DNA of 64,000 bases from positions 35,390,193 to 35,454,192 of the forward strand of contig NC_089723.1 in NCBI RefSeq assembly GCF_035083965.1. The letters run 5' to 3'. The notes under the pieces are model-generated. The model was not told the DNA's origin and ran no database searches. It saw only the letters and a program-made list of their open reading frames with translations. This stretch comes from Branchiostoma lanceolatum (lineage: Eukaryota > Chordata > Leptocardii > Amphioxiformes > Branchiostomatidae). The position numbers and the translations under genes were made by a program. Below are positions 12,961 through 23,093 of the stretch, in pieces. The number at the start of each line of letters is the position of its first letter. The first letter of the stretch is position 1.

Positions 12961-14334
12961 GTTTCTATGTACAAAGTCTCTCCAGCAATGCGTATAGTAC
13001 CTGTACTGTCTGCCAATAAGTCCGATTTCTTTCCGTTTTCCTAATTTGTGTTTCATCCATATGTTTAAGTGTTTTTATTACTCAACTGATCGCAAAGTTC
13101 ATTGACTTGGTTTGGGTTTGTCACGAGAAGTCTACAAAGATAAAGTTTCAGTTGGGCAGTATTTCAACGTTGTTGGAAACATAATTTACATTTCTTTATT
13201 GAGCCGACTTTGTTCACTTTACCTTTTGCTATCGTTATTTGACCATATGCATGATCCGACTGGAATTAGACAAGGCTAAACTTTAAGTAAACAGGTATCC
13301 GGTCAATGTTGTCTTTAGTGTTGTAGACCATCTTGTTTTTGATTCGATCAATGTTTATTTCGTTGTGTCATATCATTGGAGAGGGAGGGTGCGCATTTGA
13401 TGTAGTAGGTCTCCACTCGTCTCCACATTTGATTTATTCTAGCCACGTTTATTTTTCAGCATCTTCCGCTGAGTATAACGGGGGGGTTATAAAGACAGTT
13501 CCAGTGCAGCAACATCTTTGCAGCAAAACAACCTGTGTGACTTCCGCACGCCTATCTTGGAATAATGATATGTCTGTTAACACCTACGTTTAAGAAGCAG
13601 TACTATTTGTATCAGAACATTTCTTTATGTGACACGGATAACATGTTAGACCTGGTGCCTAACAAAGTTAATCAATCCGTACCGTTGCGGGTGTGCCGTA
13701 AAACGCCCAGAATGAGTAGCATCATGTGAAAACACATTGTAAATGTTCATAAGTAAACTACAACGTGAATATCCCTATGCAAAATTTGTATGATTCATAC
13801 TCTGATGTATTTATAGAGGTAACAAAAGAACCTCTAAATGTTATTATATAACTTCTGCATACATTCTATATTCATTGATTTACCGAGTAAGAGATTTGTA
13901 TCATTGGTTTTCAATTACCCTCATTCAGAGTATTGACATTATATCACGTATAGTCTCTATTGATCTTATTTTTACTTTTAATTACTTGTACCTTGATTTC
14001 CAGGACTTATAACAGCAATGTTTTTGTACATATATTACCACAATTAAGACTGTTGAAGATTGTTCACTGTGTAGTAAGTTATATACCTACATTTGTATTT
14101 CCGCTGTTGTAGAACATCTACCGATAACCAAATCTATATGCCTAACTTGAATCTGAATCATCAGTAATCGTTACCATGAAACTGTTCAGATATAGGACTT
14201 ACACAATTACAGAGTGATTTAAAATATTCTTGCTTTTCGTATTTTCTTTGCCATGTATCTAGCTAGTATGTTTAATCTCAGATATATAATTTCAGGAGCA
14301 AAACCATTCCGTATACATTGCGGACTCAGTGTTA

Positions 14335-15255
14335 CGGATATTCTGGATGTCCGTTGCAGAACGACTCCGAATACGCTGCCAAAAAGTTGGACTATCCGGG
14401 TGATATCCGGAAACAAAACTGCAGCATATCCGGATACGGGTATGCGACGATGAAACATGTTCCCGTTTCCAGCTCCAGATATTAATCCGTATTCGCGTTC
14501 TCTCCGTTGAAAAAAAAACCCGCATACGTTACCGGAAAGTCAGAATATTCGGGTGATATCCGGAAACAAAACGGTAGCATATCCGGATCCGGATATGCAC
14601 CAATGAAACATGTTCCCGTTTCCGGCTCCAGATACTAATCCGTATTCGCGGTCTCTCCGTTGATAAAAAAATCCGCATACGTTATTGGAAAGTCGGAATA
14701 TTCGGCTGATATCCGGAAACAAAACTTTAACATATTCGGATCCGGATATGTTGCGATTAAATGTGTTCCCGTTTCCGGCTTTAGATATATATCCGTATTC
14801 GCGGTCTCTCCGTTGAAAAAACAATCCGCATACGTTACTGGAAATTCGGAATATTCGGCTGATATCCGGAAACAAAACTTTAACATATTCGGATCCGGAT
14901 ATGTTGCGATTAAATGTGTTCCCGTTTCCGGCTTCAGATATTTATCCGTATTCGCGGTCTCTCCGTTGATAAAAAAATTCGCATACGTTATTGGAAAGTC
15001 GGAATATTCGGCTAATATCCGGAAACAAAACTTTAACATTTTCGGATCCGGATATGTTGCGATTAAATGTGTTCCCGTTTCCGGCTTTAGATATTTATCC
15101 GTATTCGCGGTCTCTCCGTTGAAAAAAAATCCGCATACGTTACTGGAAAGTCGGAATATTCGGCTGGTATCCGGAAACAAAACTTTAACATATTCGGATC
15201 CGGATATATTGCGATTAAATGTGTTCCCGTTTCCGGCTCCAGATATTAATCCGTA
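14335..15255. repeat. 153-bp tandem satellite, about six units
   Basis: The landmark cgtattcgcg recurs at 14488, 14641, 14794, 14947 and 15100, exactly 153 bp apart, and a last unit ends at 15252 (152 bp). A more diverged unit precedes 14488. Each unit contains the near-palindrome catattcggatccggatatg and the block gttcccgtttccggct. As 153 is a multiple of three, open frames of 198 codons (+, 14660-15256) and 181 codons (-, 14635-15180) arise on both strands. They are repeat translations, not proteins. The array sits in the PTCHD intron close to exon 2. Confidence 0.92.
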
Positions 15256-15369
15256 AACTTAGGATATCGAGATCAAGAAACGTCTGAATATCGTCGGAAA
15301 CGTAATATTGTCGGAAATATCCTATCATTGAAACGTCCGGAAATCGACCCTTTTCGCACAGTGTCGTCT

Positions 15370-15697
15370 TTCGACGGTACTGGGACCGCCATGCACGTTA
15401 GGAAATGTCGGTTCTGTTTCTCTCGGTACCCGTCATATATCATACACGCCCCAAAGAAATTAACCTGAAACAAGTACGCAAACACAATGGCTATCCCGCT
15501 TTACATACAGAACACGCGGACCCCCGGGAAGCTTGTGATGGCACCCACCGCGAAGGCCAAGGCGTTGGTCAGCGTGGTGATGGTGATGGACACTCCGGCC
15601 TCGGCGTAGGTGTTGGCCGACCTTTCCTGCACGCTGTCCCACGGGTTGGTCTTCCTCCACGCCGCTAGCAGGATGAACATGTTGTCCACGCCGACAC
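15370..15697 (-). pseudogene. PTCHD3-like exon 2 with in-frame stop
   Basis: A clean acceptor at 15698-15700 joins in phase to exon 1 to give IIGVGVDNMFILLAAW. The frame runs through SVQERSANTYAEAGVSITIT and GVRVFCM, meets TAA (15501-15503), and then continues in the same frame as SGIAIVFAYLFQVNFFGACM and YDGYREKQNRHFLTCM. Patched relatives normally have a Tyr or small residue at the stop position, so this looks like a single-base nonsense change. The 3' limit is uncertain; several weak donors lie between 15360 and 15390, and satellite-like sequence begins immediately beyond. Confidence 0.75.
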
Positions 15698-15829
15698 CTG
15701 AGTGGGTGGAGAAAGGATGCATCTTAGTAACATGTAACCACGTTAGGCCATATGATCAGGGCACTCCACGGCCATCACTTAACAGAGACAGTGGGCGTCA
15801 TAAACTTCCTGGCACGTTTGACCAATTGC

Positions 15830-15997
15830 TGACGTCACGCATCCGCAAAGACACGTGTCAATAAAGTCACGTGTCTGTACCTCTCGCTCGGAAGTGATTG
15901 GTCATTATTGGTCCTGAAGAAGGTGACAGTTGTCGTTGAAAATTTGATCCGCGTTTAACTTAGTGTTAGAAGAAAGTTTAACATTATACTATCATTA
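15830..15997. mobile_element. partial copy of a MITE family (complete copy at 46868-47053)
   Basis: The stretch gtgtcaataaagtcacgtgt, ggaagtgattggtcattatt, cctgaagaaggtgacag, cgttgaaaatttgatcc and agtgttagaagaaagttta matches the HBS1L intron element at 46868-47053. The left terminal repeat is missing or degraded here. It lies in PTCHD intron 1. Confidence 0.7.
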
Positions 15998-16139
15998 CTA
16001 CCAACACAGATAAGCTTCCATGAGTAACCACGTGATATTGTGCGAACATTGCTAACAATGAACTAAAGATCTAGAATATTCCGACCAACAGTCAACGGCA
16101 ATGCTATGTAACGTTATATGTTACAGAGGTAGTTAACTG

Positions 16140-16243
16140 CTAGACTGGTATCCACACCTATTATATAGCTCCCAAATCTCCTCTCCTCACCTAATTGCGA
16201 AGAGGAGACTCGGGAGCTATAATAGGTTTGGATGCCAGGCTAG
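16140..16243. mobile_element. foldback MITE in PTCHD intron 1
   Basis: The ends are ctagactggtatccacacct and its imperfect complement (right end ggatgccaggctag). The arms extend about 45 bp through tatagctccc and ctcctct. Near-identical 8-bp repeats gttaactg/gttaattg flank it, consistent with a hAT-like target duplication. Confidence 0.7.
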
Positions 16244-16570
16244 TTAATTGAGTTACAAAGTGGAAAGAATTGAAGAAAGACTGATTGCAGCTGCAAAGTG
16301 TCCAGACTACTGCGGCAGCAGAACAAAGTGGACTACTACTTCTCATGCGTCGGTCCCATTTTCAAAGCGGGGCCCGGCCGGGCAGCTTGTGGGAACGACA
16401 AATATGACATAAAAGAAAACAAAAGATACAGAGAACGTTAGATAATTAACCCTAACCATATATTGTACATTTTCTTGATATGCATTTTTCGTTTTCGCAA
16501 ACAGCCCACCCGGGCCCCGGATTGGAAATGGGACAGAGGCATAATTGGGTGACAAGTGCTGCGTACTAAC

Positions 16571-17746
16571 CTATGATTAGGAAAGGCATGGCGGCCACCA
16601 GGGTGTTAAACTTGATCCCACAGTAAAACATGAGGCCGATGGTCGCTAGGACAGCCATCCCTGCGCCCAGGACGCCCACCATCCCCAGGAAAGGCTTGCT
16701 GCGCACTGGGTCAATCATCAAGCAGGACAAGACGGCGAAGGCCATCAGAAAGCTGCCGGTGTAGGCAGACAGCGTGGGGACGGAGCTTATGGCCAGATCG
16801 GAGATCTCCGTCTCCAGGGAGCGGGACGTCGACCACGACACGTCGATGAACTCCGCGGAAAACGTCGCCATGTAGCTGAGGAACGCGCGCTCCCACGCCT
16901 CGCTCGACGCATCGTCCTCTTCGCGGGAAGGTAGATCAGTTTGAGAGCCGTCGCCCTCTCCACAGTGTTCGTCCCGTCACTGCACGAAATGGCCTCGTAT
17001 CCCGGCGTATACGCACAGGGATTCCTCCGGAAATATTCCATATCCCGGTGCGGATTTGGCGTATCCGTTAGTTTTAACGGAAACGCTAAATCCGCACCGG
17101 GATATGGAATATTTCCGGAGGAATCCCTGTACGTATACGCCGGGACACGAGGCCATTTCGTGCAGTGCGTCTTCCAACGATACGCCGCCAAGAACGGCAC
17201 CGCTGAAAATCCTGCCCTAGAGCGGGTATCCCACCGCAACGTTCGGCACCTGTGCCGCGATGAAATCCAAAAGGTCCAGGCCGGTTACAACGCACTCTGA
17301 TTTCCATTTAGCACAGACGGAGGTAAAGTTTGACCCCCGATCTTCTGTCTCTATTTGCGCGATGTTTTTATGAAGATTAACAACCACATTCACAACTGAC
17401 TCGTGTAGTACATTGCCGTCTGCTAGATCGCCACGACCTCTGACGATGATGGGCGGCATACCGCCCCGACGTGATCAAACGGGAGGGTAGAAAGTGTTCC
17501 GAATCGTTGATCGGGAAATGTTCCTGAACGTATGCCCTCTCAACCTTCCCCGCCCCATTGTCGGGAGTGTACAGTTTCTCGATAGAGTTCTCGTCGTCTA
17601 CAAAATAGAGTCCTCCTCCGAGACCTCCTACCACAAGAAGGGAGACGAACAGAAATGCATATTGCATGTGGTTGCCTCGCTATCACCCGTCCGAACTTCT
17701 GGAAACCTTTGCTCATCCATTTTTCGAAAAAGCTACGTTCCATCAT
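16571..17746 (-). pseudogene. PTCHD3-like exon 1 (N-terminus and sterol-sensing domain), disrupted
   Basis: The start is ATG at 17746 or 17743 (MMERSFFEKWMSKGFQ). The first membrane segment (AFLFVSLLVVGGLGG) and the family block ENSIEKLYTP...ERAYVQEHFP follow, but in a frame shifted by one base. A second one-base shift falls in a GCCGCCC run (17451-17457), then the frame continues to YPL followed by TAG (17217-17219) and on to GGVSLED. There the 190-bp foldback element interrupts it. After the element GTNTVERATALKLIY resumes, shifts again near 16925, and the rest (EDDASSEAWERAFLSYMATF through AAMPFLIIG) is open to a clean donor, gttagt, at 16570. Confidence 0.8.
16978..17167. mobile_element. 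190-bp foldback transposon (CACTG termini) inside the PTCHD exon
   Basis: Two arms of 92 bp (16978-17069 and 17076-17167) are reverse complements with about four mismatches, around a 6-bp loop. The ends read CACTG...CAGTG and are flanked by a 3-bp duplication, CGT at 16975-16977 and 17168-17170. Terminal CACTR and a 3-bp target duplication are the hallmarks of EnSpm/CACTA transposons, so this is best read as a non-autonomous CACTA-type MITE. Removing the element plus one CGT joins GGVSLED to GTNTVERA in frame, showing where the gene was broken. Confidence 0.88.
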
Positions 17747-18479
17747 GGAGCTCCAGAATGGTTTGTCCAAAAGTTGGGCTCGTCAGATGTCTGAAATGCG
17801 ATGGAGCAAACACACATAAAGACAATTGTTCGGAGTCCTCATACCCCCAGAGGACAGCCACACGTCTAGCATGTTAAAGATCCCAACACACATGTCGAGA
17901 AGATAGTCCTGACTGAATCAAACTTCCAGCAGCCCCTTCACTGGCAAGGCGGCTCAATGACTATGTGCCCCCGACCGTCGAGATTGGGCAACACAGGCGG
18001 AAACGTTCAGATTCGTTTCCTGGTAGGGAAACGTAATTCTAAACTTTGTGACATAGGTCGAGTGGGCATGTCCACAAAGCTTTATTGTAATGATTGCGTC
18101 GTGCTTGCCTGGTCGTGAGCAACATCGAACGTCACAGCTGTGAATAAATAAAACTTTGTGAAGCATTCCTGATCCTGGTCTATATTTGGCAGGAAGTCTT
18201 TGATGTATGATTTTGCGGTCTCGCATCCAATGTTTTATTACAGAGTGGTCTCTTTTTTTGTCACATTAAAACCGACAAAAGCACGAAAGAGATGATGACT
18301 ACAAAAAGCGGACTCTTCTATCAATACCCAGCACATGGTGTCATTCAGCTGTGCATCCCCTTGGTTACGGTAATAACCAGAATACAAACGACCGAATGTT
18401 AAGACAACGTCTTATGTCCGGAATGTGAGGATGGTTATCTTAAGCAGGTATCTCACGCCTATTAGATACAAAAGATTGC

Positions 18480-18750
18480 AGTTCCAAAACAAGCTGCTAG
18501 GAGTGCAAACCTTATCCACGTCTTGTTTCCTATCTGCCACAAAAAAATCAAGACCATACCACGTCAAGGACAAAAGATACAAAAACCGGACATTCTACTG
18601 CAGTATCAAAGTCACAAACCAAGGGGTCCAAACTTGACCTTCGTCTTCCCAAGACCTATCGACACTCCATATATCATCACTATCCATTCAGCCATTCCTA
18701 AGTTATGCCGACCAGAAATACCCGGAAAAAAACAAACGATCAAACACACA
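18480..18750. repeat. dispersed repeat, partner at 23405-23695
   Basis: Roughly 270 bp with repeated similarity to 23405-23695 in the same orientation, including ctatctgccacaaaaaaatc/ctatctgccaacaaaaatc, aaggacaaaagatacaaaa and tcttcccaagacctaatc-like blocks. Not coding; family unknown to me. Confidence 0.65.
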
Positions 18751-19593
18751 CACACAAGTCAAAAACAATACCTCTATTTTCCATGGAGGTACCAACAGTC
18801 ACTCACTTCTGGTGTTTAGTTTCACTGTAAACATTGACACCATCAAAGACATTCGAGACTTTGGAAAACTCTTAACAAAACCCTTCTCAAAAGTCAGTAA
18901 AAGCTGTACAAACAGAGATAACAAGTTAGAATTCTCTCACAGAGTGAGTCATGCTGCAAGTATTTACCTTCGTCAAGAAGGTTATGTTTTCTGTAGCATT
19001 TGTATGTGTGTGTGTGTGTGTAAGACCAGCATAACTCAAGGCCTGTATGGATTGCATTGATATTTGGTATATGGCTAGGTCTTAATAAGACCTCTTAAAT
19101 TTTGGGTCCCCCTTGCTAAGGTACTGTAGCGGAACTTCCTGTTTCGATATCTCGTGTTCTGGTCGTGTACCATGGCCGACAGGAAGCGAGCAACACATAT
19201 CTACTTTAGATAGGTAATATTCAAATAGATTAAAAGTCACAAAAACAGAATACTGACAGCAAAAAACAAGTACTTCTATCAATACCCAACACACAGTGGC
19301 ATTCAGCTGTGCTTCCCCTTGGTGATGGCAATAACCAAAATACAACTGAAGGTCCGCTATCAGGCAAATTAGTTGCTCAGCGATCACAATTTATTGAAGC
19401 AGCCTTAGCCATATGTGGATTTGAAGTAAAGACAAACAAGAAAATGAACTGCAGGATTTATTAGGGGTGATGTTTAAGCTACAACACTCCTTGTTGTTAA
19501 AGTGATGAATATGTGTCTGAGCAAACAAAGTTCCTTTTTTTAAACAACTTTAATAGTTCCCATCTTCCAGAAAGGACTTCTGCATTTTAAGTT

Positions 19594-20015
19594 TAGGCTG
19601 CACCAAGTAATTTTTATGGATGACGTCCTTTGGAGACCCTAAATCTAATGCGAGAGCGCGAAAAAAAGACAAGGGCCGAAAAAAACAAGATGCCTAGATT
19701 TGAAATATAATAGTCGACGACACATGTTAGGACGCAAATTGAATGAGAGAACACAGTGTAACAACTAACAATTTTTTGATCCATCATGAAAAAAGCAATA
19801 ATTTGAATAAATCGGTTGAAGTTGAACAGCAGTTGTCCTGTCCTGTTTCTTTCCATATCCCATTGATTTCGCAGGCCTGCAAAAATGTATTAAATCAAAA
19901 AGGAACTCTTTGGCCATAGTTACCGGAAGCGCAATTTCTTGTTTTTTTTCTTGGAACAGACCAAAATCAATGCGCGCGCGGACGTCATCCATAAAAATTG
20001 CTTGGTGTAGCCTTA
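19594..20015. mobile_element. 420-bp MITE with about 35-bp terminal inverted repeats
   Basis: The left end taggctgcaccaagtaattt continues into ttatggatgacgtcc; the right end is the reverse complement with three differences. The interior is A/T rich and carries no transposase. Each terminal repeat contains the half-CRE tgacgtcc. Confidence 0.8.
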
Positions 20016-22245
20016 GAGTGGATATCTTGGAGGTCAGAGTTCTTTTATGGATTGAAGGTTTTGGAGGTACTGTATAACAAAAAAACCCATACCTTTTAAA
20101 CAAAGGGGTTTGGTTAAATGATAAATACACAATGAATGGAGGAAAATTTTGAGATGGGATTTCAGAAATGTTTAAAAAATATTATATGGTCAACTTTATA
20201 AATGCAGAAGTCCTGACATACTCTGGCGGAGTACATTATGTTTCAAAGTATGAACCAAATACAACAAAAACACACAAGTTACAGCAACCCTCAGTTGTTG
20301 GGAAGGAAGGAAAGAAATGGTTTTACTAAGTAGAATATCAACTGTCTTTTATGATGAGCAGCAATATAATAAGTGTAACATGCCTGAAGTCTTGCCCTAA
20401 GTCAGCAAATAACAGTAAGATTCCACACAACTGGGGATTATCTGTATCTTTTACCTTTACAGATGTTGTTACTGATGCACATAAACTTACTTTTTTTTTT
20501 ACAATTACATATATTGTACAAACTACAAGTTTTTTCATCTCAGGAATAATAAAATGGAACACGTTTCTCCATTAAGTGCAAAGTCAACTTTTCGAAATAT
20601 CTGTTACTTTCAGGGGAAAGGGTATGGGGAGAAATAAAGGATCCACAGAAACATCATGGCTCAAGACAATTCTGGACTATACAGTCCTACTAAACCTATC
20701 AAAATGACATTCAATTTAGAGAAGTCACACCATACTTTTTCTGCTTGTGTGGGGTTCTTTAAATTTAAAACAGGTATTTGTTTTAAGTCTTGAAGTTCAC
20801 GAATAAGGCACGTCTGAACATCAACATTAGCCCAGAATTGTCTCTTTATGGATATTGTAATTTACCTCGAAAACACACATTCAACAGTTTCACACACATT
20901 ATACCACCACTCCCTCTACTATACACAAGAACTTGTCGGCAAAACGTGAAATTACATAGCATCGCCTGTGCCACCACAGTTTTAGTAGTAACTCTATTTA
21001 TCATTTCGTATGCTGTACTGATAATATATACATTTACTTCACATACTAATTTTCTGCAACAACCATTTAAATACAATCTTAGTCTTTTGCCTCTCTTCCC
21101 TTTCGTAAAACCCGTTCACGGAAAATTACACCTGTTCGCTGCTTGTGCTCTGTGCGGTCTTAAGCCATACTGTACCTTTCCCTGTTCGGTGCGTTTTCCT
21201 TCTGTAATCCCCACAAATGGTGCACAGTGCTTGTGACGTGTACGCAAACTATGTATTTCTGACGGTGCTAAATTCTACCCTGCAATACATACGAACCCAG
21301 CAGCTAGTATAAGCTACAAAGGCATTAGTTTAAGCTGAGAAAACCTTTCTGGAAAGCTGTAGTTAAACTATTTCTGTTATGTTCTGGTCCTGTTTAGAAA
21401 CATCGTTTAAAATTCGGCTTTTTGCATTGGCTTCACAACTACTAGGCAGCCAGGCTGTTGATGAACATATGTTAATGTAAAGCTTAGTTTAGTGTATTCT
21501 GCACAGAAGAAAGAAACAGATCTAAATCTAAACTTACGACATGAGTTTACAATAAAAGAAGTCCTTCCATGCCTGACAGCGCTCTTTTTGAAATGTCCTG
21601 GATGAATTTTCAAACATGATTTGACATGTTCCTCTTAGTGACTGAGATCTTTCGACTTAAGTGGCAGTGGCAAAAGATATCTTTCATATTTCAATGTAGT
21701 ATTTCTACACATCACACACAGAAAGTAACACAACCGTTTCAACAAGAATAAAACTACACACTGGCCAAACTGATGGATTTAAAATGGAAAACATTGCAAC
21801 TACAGGTGTAGGCCAATGAATCACATACATTTACAAAGGATAAATTTGTCCAAAATAAACAACCCCTTCTGGACAACCGAGACAGAAATATGGGGAAACA
21901 CTCCCTCATTAAGATCGGCCAGATCTGTATAATGCTGCAATGTGATTGGTTACATGTTTTATAACTTGCAAGTTTTGATTGGTTGATTAAATTATATCAG
22001 AATGGCTTTGAGTTTGTAAGGCACGACTGGTAGGCTAATCGCCATTAATAATAAAACTTTGCTCAGCAAATGGCCCTTTCTATTATAGGTTTTCTTTGTA
22101 TGCGATCAGCTCTTTGTGACTATGCTCACTTGATGGAAATCTACCAAGCTATTGGCTACAATAGCGGCGAACTGTAATCGATGAAATTTGAAAATGTGTC
22201 AGTTGTCGTTTGAAGGACAAAACTGGTTGGAAGTCGTCCGTTCCC

Positions 22246-22667
22246 TCAGAGTTTGAGTGCCCGTGGCTTGCAGGACTGCATGATGGCGCGTGCCTGTTGG
22301 ATGAGTAACTGTTGGTCGGCCGTCTTCCCACAGGCAACCTGCTCGTATCTGGTGTCCAGCTGTGAAGACAGACGATCGTAAGGTCACATATTAAGCATTG
22401 TAAGCTAATCTTCCTTTATCATACAATGTGTTACTACTACAAACAAGTGACCACGTTTATGAGTATACATGTGAAAACAGCTGTCAATCCTCAAATATTC
22501 CAGTCATAAGACTGGCTGCTGTTTTCCGGTATCTTCTGTTTCATTGATTTTTCAATTTGCCTATAATTCATTGTATAAATAATGGTTACCTTGACAACTT
22601 TGCTTGTCTGTCTGTTCTGCACAGGGGTCTCCTGGAAATGGACGTGTCGTTTTGAGGCTGACCTCAG
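22246..22667 (-). CDS. MYB: Myb exons 16-17: conserved C-terminus
   Basis: Exon 16 (22667-22590) ends TSKVVK and exon 17 (22359-22246) encodes [19 protein letters not shown], a short helix and the terminus KPRALKL before TGA at 22248-22246. A- and B-Myb end similarly (VACGKT or VVYGKT, then TSRTLIL or TSRALIL). In B-Myb this segment contacts the MuvB core through LIN9/LIN52; here that is an inference by similarity. Confidence 0.9.
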
Positions 22668-23052
22668 CTGGTAACAGGTAGAGAAAAACTGGTTAATGTG
22701 TCAAATATCTTCACTACTAGATCATATATTACGCACCGCAAGTTTTTAACACTTTCAATATTGACTTCTACCTGTCCCACCTCAATAACAGTTACTGAAA
22801 AAAAAAGAGAAATAAAAATGAAATTGTACTTCAGATCTTTGTCTGGCATTTTCAATTTTCAAATTTTAAGGTATTGGATTTTTCAAAACCATTCATGATG
22901 ACTGGATTCAACAAATCCCACTGACAGGAAGTACTTCACTCACTCACTCACTGTCACTCACACTCAATCTGAGTCTGACACTCATTCACTCACTCACTCA
23001 CTCACTCACTCTAACTCACACACACACACACACACACTCATTCACACACACT

Positions 23053-23093
<41 letters not shown>

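Larger units (their letters stand above)
8087..17746 (-). pseudogene. Patched-domain protein (PTCHD3-like), disrupted
   Basis: Three exons on the - strand: 17746-16571, 15697 to about 15370, and about 9527-8087, separated by introns of about 0.9 and 5.8 kb. Together they would encode roughly 950 residues with twelve membrane segments and a sterol-sensing-type domain, as in the PTCHD3/ptr group related to Patched. Signature motifs are IIGVGVDNMF across the exon 1/2 junction and GFSVDFSAH in exon 3. Lesions: one-base frameshifts near 17660 and 17453, a TAG at 17217-17219 in an otherwise continuous frame, a 190-bp transposon at 16978-17167, a frameshift near 16925 and a TAA at 15501-15503. Several independent lesions argue for a pseudogene; indel errors in the assembly could explain some, but not the transposon with its target duplication. 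Confidence 0.8.
17747..22245. other. intergenic repeats between PTCHD and Myb
   Basis: No gene is supported here. Two copies of a dispersed sequence with tcaatacccarcacayrgtg and cattcagctgtgcwtcccc lie at 18300-18390 and 19265-19360. A longer repeat (18480-18750; partner 23405-23695 in a Myb intron) shares ttccaraacargctgctagg, ggacaaaagatacaaaa and ctgccaacaaaaatcaag. A complete MITE lies at 19594-20015. The rest, including 20300-22200, is A/T-rich sequence in which I see nothing specific; it probably includes the Myb 3' UTR. Confidence 0.6.

Noticed and set aside
14635-15256. Overlapping 181- and 198-codon ORFs on opposite strands
   Set aside because: Both are by-products of the 153-bp satellite; no protein family match and identical periodicity.
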